A stretch of 20,381 nt of DNA from Bacillota bacterium (GTDB lineage: Bacteria > Bacillota > Dehalobacteriia > UBA4068): the NCBI GenBank assembly GCA_030528765.1, contig JAUMYD010000014.1:1-20381 (forward strand), given 5' to 3'. Positions 16,257-20,381 of the stretch are shown one piece after another; position 1 is the stretch's first letter; every line of letters begins with the position of its first letter. The position numbers and the translations under genes were made by a program. Under the pieces are notes generated by a model, which saw nothing but the letters and a program-made list of their open reading frames with translations, made no database searches and was not told the origin of the DNA.

Positions 16257-17387
16257 TCAATCCTCCTGCATCCGGCGGCGCTTCACCATCATATAAATAA
16301 CCACAGGCGCGCCAAAAATGGAAGTTACGGTGCCGATTGCCAGCTCAGTGGGGGCAAAAACCGTCCTTGCGATCAAATCACAGAACACACAAAACACCGC
16401 ACCACAAAGAAAAGCAGCCGGTATCACAAAAATCGGCTTCGATGATTTTAAGAGCGTTCGGCTTATATGCGGAACTGCAATGCCAACGAAGGAGATCGGC
16501 CCGGCAAGTGCGGTTACACAGGCAGAAAGCAGGCTGGAAAGCAGGATCAGCAAAACACGAAAGGCTTTGACCCGAATGCCCATGCTCTGGGCATAAGCCT
16601 CTCCCAGCGCATATGCGGAAATAGGCTTGGACAACAGGAGCGCAGCCAGGACCCCAGCCAGGCAGATCAGCATGGCAACCCCGAGCTGATCCCAGCTGGC
16701 TCCGGAGAAGGTACCCATAGACCAGTTTGTCAGATTGACCACATCATGGTCATCTGCAAAGGTAATACAAAAATCCGTCACCGCTCCACAGATATAGCCA
16801 ACCATAATGCCGATCACCAGCAGCATCGACATATTCCTTACCTTCTGCGAGAACAGCAAAACGATAAATGTGATCAACAGTGAACCCAGAAATGCAGCCA
16901 GGATCAGCGTCAGGGAACTGATGCTGCCGATATAGTGCGTTAAAAAAATCAGTGTGATGCCCACGACCATCTTTGCCCCGGAAGAAATCCCCAGAACAAA
17001 GGGACCTGCGATGGGGTTGCGGAAGAACACCTGGAGAAGATAACCGGACACGGACAGTGCGCCGCCGAGAATCGCGGCCAGCAGCATACGGGGAATGCGA
17101 ATGCGGAACAGTATCTGGCTTTCGGTAGAACTGTTCATAACATCTGCCAGCTCCTGCGCAAATTCGCCACCGGTGAAAACCATGGCGATGCCATAGCGCA
17201 CGCCCTCTCCAATCATATGGAATACATCCCGGATCGCAATGGGCACAGAGCCGATGTTAATATTAATAAACAAAGCCAGGGCCAGCAGGCCGCTCAGCAA
17301 AAGCATGATAAAAGAAAAGCGGCCTACATTGCCAAAGCTGATTTTTTCTTTATTAAGCGTGTCTGTATCTGTTGCTTTTGCTTTCAT
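16257..17387 (-). CDS. BtuC/FecCD-family ABC transporter permease
   Basis: This 376-residue polytopic membrane protein fits the FecCD family of importer permeases, which usually have ten helices. Motifs include RIPRMLLAAILGGALSVSGY near 97-116, FRNPIAGPFVLGISSGA near 122-138 and GPISFVGIAVPHISR near 294-308. Between the first helix and the RIPR block is a slightly long linker (about residues 60-95). An in-frame TAA lies two codons before the ATG, which fixes the start; the ribosome site (GGGTAAG) is weaker than those of its neighbours. Together with the flanking ATPase and binding protein it forms a type II importer of the kind that carries cobalamin, heme or ferric siderophores. Placement within a cobalamin operon favours a corrinoid or related ligand, which is inference. 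Confidence 0.93.
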   Translation of the reverse strand: MKAKATDTDTLNKEKISFGNVGRFSFIMLLLSGLLALALFININIGSVPIAIRDVFHMIGEGVRYGIAMVFTGGEFAQELADVMNSSTESQILFRIRIPRMLLAAILGGALSVSGYLLQVFFRNPIAGPFVLGISSGAKMVVGITLIFLTHYIGSISSLTLILAAFLGSLLITFIVLLFSQKVRNMSMLLVIGIMVGYICGAVTDFCITFADDHDVVNLTNWSMGTFSGASWDQLGVAMLICLAGVLAALLLSKPISAYALGEAYAQSMGIRVKAFRVLLILLSSLLSACVTALAGPISFVGIAVPHISRTLLKSSKPIFVIPAAFLCGAVFCVFCDLIARTVFAPTELAIGTVTSIFGAPVVIYMMVKRRRMQED

Positions 17388-17493
17388 CGGCGCTTACCCT
17401 TCTATGTCTGGATCCGATCTCTCCGGATCAGGCATTCTTTTCTTCGATCCTTCTCATCGTTCCTCCGCCTTGCGTCCAAAGCAATGCGGCAGA

Positions 17494-17522
17494 GCTGCCG
17501 CTCCTTTTAACGGAGCAGCAGC
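17494..17522 (-). promoter_or_regulatory. Stable hairpin between binding-protein and permease genes
   Basis: In the 138-base gap between these two transport genes the minus strand carries an 11-bp stem (17522-17512 with 17504-17494, one G-U pair) with a 7-base loop, just after the binding-protein stop codon. No T tract follows, so it should not terminate. A hairpin here could stabilise the 3' end of the upstream message and let the binding protein be made in excess over the permease, as in other ABC importer operons (inference). Confidence 0.55.
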
Positions 17523-17525
17523 CGT

Positions 17526-18662
17526 TCACCGCAAACGATAGAGATAGGGCAGTTCCTCCAGCTCATCCGCTTCACCGGAAAAAACCTTCTGGAAACTTTG
17601 GATCATCTGGCCAAGCTGAGTGCTTTCCTGATACATGTTTTCATTTGTGCACCAGACATTACCGTCTTGGACTGCCTTGAACTCTGCCAGAAGCTCATTC
17701 TTTGCAAGCAATTCATCAATGCTTTTGATTTCCCCGCCAATGGTGCTGTTATAGATGATGTAATCTGCCTCTTTTGCTGTGGCAAAAAACTTCTCCATTT
17801 CAATTGTCACGGTGGAAGTTTTGGTTTCAGGATCACCAAGATCATCGAATACATAACTGCCTCCGGCCAGCTCCAGCATTTTTGTTACATAATCCCCGCT
17901 TTTTCTTGCGACCACATAGCCGGAAGAACTGATATGGAAAAAGGCCACGGTTTTTCCGGAAGGCTCTGCCCCGGTTGCTGCATTCAGGTATTCGAACTGC
18001 TCCAGAAACAGAGCTTCTGCGGTGTCTTCTTTATTCAGCATAGCGCCATAGAGTTTGATCCATTCCGTGCGTCCAAGTGGATGCGGCTCCATACTGGACT
18101 GATCGATAAAAACCGCAATCCCCAGCTCTTCCAGCTTATCTTTCACTTCGGAGGCATGGCCGATCATAAGAGATTCAATGGCCAGTGGGCAGCCGTGATC
18201 CAGCAGCATCTCATAATCGGGCTCATTATATTTCCCAGCATATAAAATTTTATCTTCCTCCATGGCAAGCCGCGCGTTTTCGATATGCCAATCATCTGCC
18301 CTGGTTCCTGACAGGCGAATAGAGTCTAAGCTATCCAGAGCATCAAAAAGGCACATAGAGGCAGTCGCCGCAAGATAGATATTCTTTAATGGTTGGTACA
18401 GCGGAACAATATCTTTAGCTATGCCTTTGGGTAACACAGCACCTTCCGGGATCAGCAGAAATCTGCTTCCATCTGCAAGAGAGATCAGTTTATAGCCATC
18501 CCCATAATATTCAAGGGAAAACTGCGTGGCAAACTGCAGCTCCATGCAGCGTTCCGGCTCCCAGCCATTGCCAAGCCCTTCCCTGCTTTCAGCCGCTTCA
18601 CAGGCACAGAGGATCGGCAGAAGCAATGCTATTGTTACGAAAAAAACCATGCAGCGCTTCAT
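17526..18662 (-). CDS. ABC transporter substrate-binding lipoprotein (BtuF/FepB-like)
   Basis: The 378-residue exported protein begins with a lysine/arginine start, a hydrophobic core and the lipobox LCAC with the lipidated cysteine at residue 21. The mature part has the two-lobe pattern of cluster A helical-backbone binding proteins (PF01497-like): an N-terminal LLIPEGAVLP...NIYLAAT segment, a middle lobe with IESLMIG and GIAVFIDQSS, and a C-terminal lobe with VAFFHISSSGYVVARKSGDYV and a GNVWCTNENMYQ segment. It is longer than E. coli BtuF (about 266 residues). I chose ATG 18662, with AAAGGAG 7 bases upstream; an ATG at 18668 overlaps the previous stop as ATGA but sits too close to that site. 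It should deliver ligand to the adjacent permease/ATPase pair. Ligand identity is not visible. Confidence 0.88.
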   Translation of the reverse strand: MKRCMVFFVTIALLLPILCACEAAESREGLGNGWEPERCMELQFATQFSLEYYGDGYKLISLADGSRFLLIPEGAVLPKGIAKDIVPLYQPLKNIYLAATASMCLFDALDSLDSIRLSGTRADDWHIENARLAMEEDKILYAGKYNEPDYEMLLDHGCPLAIESLMIGHASEVKDKLEELGIAVFIDQSSMEPHPLGRTEWIKLYGAMLNKEDTAEALFLEQFEYLNAATGAEPSGKTVAFFHISSSGYVVARKSGDYVTKMLELAGGSYVFDDLGDPETKTSTVTIEMEKFFATAKEADYIIYNSTIGGEIKSIDELLAKNELLAEFKAVQDGNVWCTNENMYQESTQLGQMIQSFQKVFSGEADELEELPYLYRLR

Positions 18663-18664
18663 GC

Positions 18665-19057
18665 TCATTCTCCTTTAATGGTCGAGCTATCAAAGTGTAA
18701 AGTGTATTCCACCAGATGAGCTTCGCTCATAGCAATAGTGGAAGCGCTGATAGCCATATCCTCATCCATAAGAATAGGAATCTCAAATGTAGAGTTCCCC
18801 TCAGTCTGAATAGGGTCATACTGAACACCATCTATGAGCATGTATTCATAGAACGGGCTGCTCCACACAAGAAGAGCGGTGATCCTTTTTCCCTGCACCG
18901 TGATCTCTGCAGGGGACTCAACACTTGCCCGTCCAGAGCCGCCGGATAAAGTTACTTCTATTGTGTACTTTCCGTCAGTCAGTTCCTTTTCTCCGCAGGC
19001 GGTAAAAAAAATACAAATGAGCAAACAGGAAAGCAGGGTAGCGATAGTCCTCTTCAT
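18665..19057 (-). CDS. Small lipoprotein with a CbiK-tail-like domain
   Basis: This 130-residue protein has a signal peptide ending in a lipobox (FFTAC, cysteine at residue 21). The remaining residues look like one small beta-rich domain: a DGKYTIEVTLSGGSGRASV strand region, then EITVQGKRITALLVWSSPFYEYMLIDGVQYD, a STFEIPI strand and a final VEYTLHFD strand. The pattern parallels the C-terminal part of the CbiK protein encoded just upstream, suggesting a duplicated ligand-binding module. NEAT-like (heme-binding) folds have a similar plan, but I cannot confirm that by eye. GAGGAG lies 8 bases before the ATG and the gene is coupled to cbiK and to the binding protein. A role in capturing a tetrapyrrole or metal at the cell surface is inference. 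Confidence 0.8.
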   Translation of the reverse strand: MKRTIATLLSCLLICIFFTACGEKELTDGKYTIEVTLSGGSGRASVESPAEITVQGKRITALLVWSSPFYEYMLIDGVQYDPIQTEGNSTFEIPILMDEDMAISASTIAMSEAHLVEYTLHFDSSTIKGE

Positions 19058-19077
19058 GCTATTAGCTCCTCAATATA

Positions 19078-20381
19078 TTATTTCTCGATCAGCGCATCGG
19101 CAGGGAGCGCATCAGAGAGGAAGATAAGCGTACGGTCATACCACTTTTCCTTATTAATGCTCCATGCTGTGCAATCCATTTCAACATTCAGCTCTTCCAC
19201 AGGGAAGCTGAAGGTGACAGCCCCCTCTGGATCCAAAACCGCCTGAATGCACTCTTCCGCAGAAGCTGCGGTAGCTTCTTCACCCGTACCAACAAAGAGC
19301 CGATCATAGCCATCACCACTCATGGTGATCACAGCGTTCATGCTTCCGTTCTCAACAGTCAGGAGGCACTTCACGATTTTGAACATAGAAGAGCTGGATT
19401 CAACATTGATTTCATAAGTACCAGCTTTAATTTGGCTTGCGGCAACAGGATCAGGAGAGGCAATGGCTGCGGCAGCGTGTGCCACGATCAGCTCCTGCAC
19501 GCCGGCATACTGCCCCAGTCCCTTCAAGATGCACTCGACCTCATAACCGGCGTTCAGAAAGGCGCTCTTCCAGGAACCATCTTCATCGCCAGCCATATCA
19601 TTGGTGGCATGATCGCCTGCCACGATCATCAGAGGCAGCAGGACAACTTTCTTGGCTCCGGAGTCCTTTACAAGTGCAAGGACATCATCCAAAGAAGGAA
19701 CAGCCTCAACTGTGCCAACAAAATAGTTGGTATAGCCTGCATCAACAAGCTTTTCCTGCAGAGTTGCATAAGTGGCGTTGGCATCGTGGTGTGTGCCATG
19801 GCCCATGAAAACGAGAGCAGTACCATTGGCATTATATTCAGCAGTTTCTTCAGCCAAAGCAGCAATCAGGGCATCATAGTCAGCATCCTCACTCAGCAAA
19901 GGTGCACCGACCTTAAAACGTTCAAATTGATCTGCATAAACAGCAATTTCTGCCATAATATCATCATATTCTGCACCGGGCATCACGTGGGTGGGCTGGA
20001 TCACGACTTCTTTTACATCATCCATAACAAGGCGAGACATTGCCTCCGTTACATTGTCGATCTCAAGCTTTTCTCTGTCTTCCAGAATATCAATGACGGT
20101 CTGCGCGGTAAAAGCACGACGGACTTCATATTCGGGATAGGCAGCCTGTAATGCTCCTTCGACTGCACCAATCGTAATGTCACGAGTTTCGTTGTAACTG
20201 CTGCCAAAGCTGACAGCGAGGATTACCGGCTTCTTTTCTTCGGAGATGCTGCTGTCGTCGCGGTTAGCGGTGTTGTCGCCAACCGGAGGATTGCTGTTTG
20301 CGGGGTATTCGTTTTCTCCGCTCCGAATTCCACATGCACCCAGCCCCAGAACAAGGCAAAACGTCAGCACCAGAGAAATGA
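19078..20381 (-). CDS. cbiK: Extracytoplasmic sirohydrochlorin cobaltochelatase CbiK with extra C-terminal domain (5' end cut)
   Basis: CbiK inserts Co2+ into sirohydrochlorin, the first committed anaerobic step. From the first in-window GTG codon (20370), the class II chelatase fold includes AVSFGSSYNETR (52-63), QPTHVMPGAEYD (125-136, candidate metal Glu134), MGHGTHHDANATY (189-201, candidate His191/194/195) and VAGDHATNDMAGDED (250-264, candidate His254). The frame stays open to the window edge, and the upstream codons continue a hydrophobic signal sequence ending in lipobox LGAC (cysteine at in-window residue 13), so the true start lies beyond 20381 and the mature enzyme should be a surface lipoprotein. 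After an acidic and Asn-rich linker and the chelatase domain (about 47-300), residues about 315-430 form an extra beta-rich domain resembling the neighbouring small lipoprotein. Periplasmic CbiK forms are known in Desulfovibrio. The external location is odd for a cytosolic pathway. Confidence 0.92.
   Translation of the reverse strand, partial: ISLVLTFCLVLGLGACGIRSGENEYPANSNPPVGDNTANRDDSSISEEKKPVILAVSFGSSYNETRDITIGAVEGALQAAYPEYEVRRAFTAQTVIDILEDREKLEIDNVTEAMSRLVMDDVKEVVIQPTHVMPGAEYDDIMAEIAVYADQFERFKVGAPLLSEDADYDALIAALAEETAEYNANGTALVFMGHGTHHDANATYATLQEKLVDAGYTNYFVGTVEAVPSLDDVLALVKDSGAKKVVLLPLMIVAGDHATNDMAGDEDGSWKSAFLNAGYEVECILKGLGQYAGVQELIVAHAAAAIASPDPVAASQIKAGTYEINVESSSSMFKIVKCLLTVENGSMNAVITMSGDGYDRLFVGTGEEATAASAEECIQAVLDPEGAVTFSFPVEELNVEMDCTAWSINKEKWYDRTLIFLSDALPADALIEK

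Overview
The window is one long, tightly packed minus-strand gene cluster for anaerobic (early cobalt insertion) cobalamin biosynthesis, followed downstream by a small regulator/ABC-exporter operon. Strong AGGAGG-type ribosome binding sites, ATGA/GTGA/TAATG stop-start couplings, several lipoprotein signals and a purely anaerobic cbi gene set point to an anaerobic, mid-GC Firmicute. Clostridia is my first guess and Negativicutes is possible; I cannot name a species from sequence alone.

Transcription runs from high to low coordinates. From 20381 down to about 17530 are exported components: a lipoprotein cobaltochelatase CbiK, cut by the window edge and carrying an extra C-terminal domain; a small lipoprotein that appears to be the same extra domain on its own; and an ABC transporter substrate-binding lipoprotein. 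From 17387 to 15122 are a BtuC/FecCD-type permease and its ATPase, which has a 120-residue C-terminal extension. From 15134 to 7525 lie the corrin-ring enzymes CbiA, CbiC, CbiD, CbiF, CbiG and CbiH, and a three-domain CbiJ-CbiE-CbiT fusion. From 7528 to 3516 are the late steps: CbiB, CobD, CbiP and the corrinoid adenosyltransferase CobA/CobO. The last gene (3514-2594) is an ApgM-family protein (alkaline phosphatase superfamily) with its metal ligands visible. It may supply a phosphate-handling step of the pathway, such as making the L-threonine phosphate used by CobD or dephosphorylating alpha-ribazole phosphate.

The operon appears to end at a rho-independent terminator at 2192-2163. About 400 bp without a confident gene separates the ApgM stop from it. 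Immediately beyond the terminator a near-consensus sigma-A-type promoter (2141-2113) starts a TetR regulator - ABC ATPase - ABC-2 permease operon (2069-49) that looks like a separate multidrug-type exporter.

The cluster covers most of the route from cobalt-factor chemistry to adenosylcobyrate and cobinamide (phosphate). No cbiL, cobU/cobY, cobS, cobT, classical cobC or CbiMNQO cobalt importer is present, so those functions must lie outside the window. Any cobalamin riboswitch leader would be upstream of cbiK, beyond 20381, and cannot be seen.
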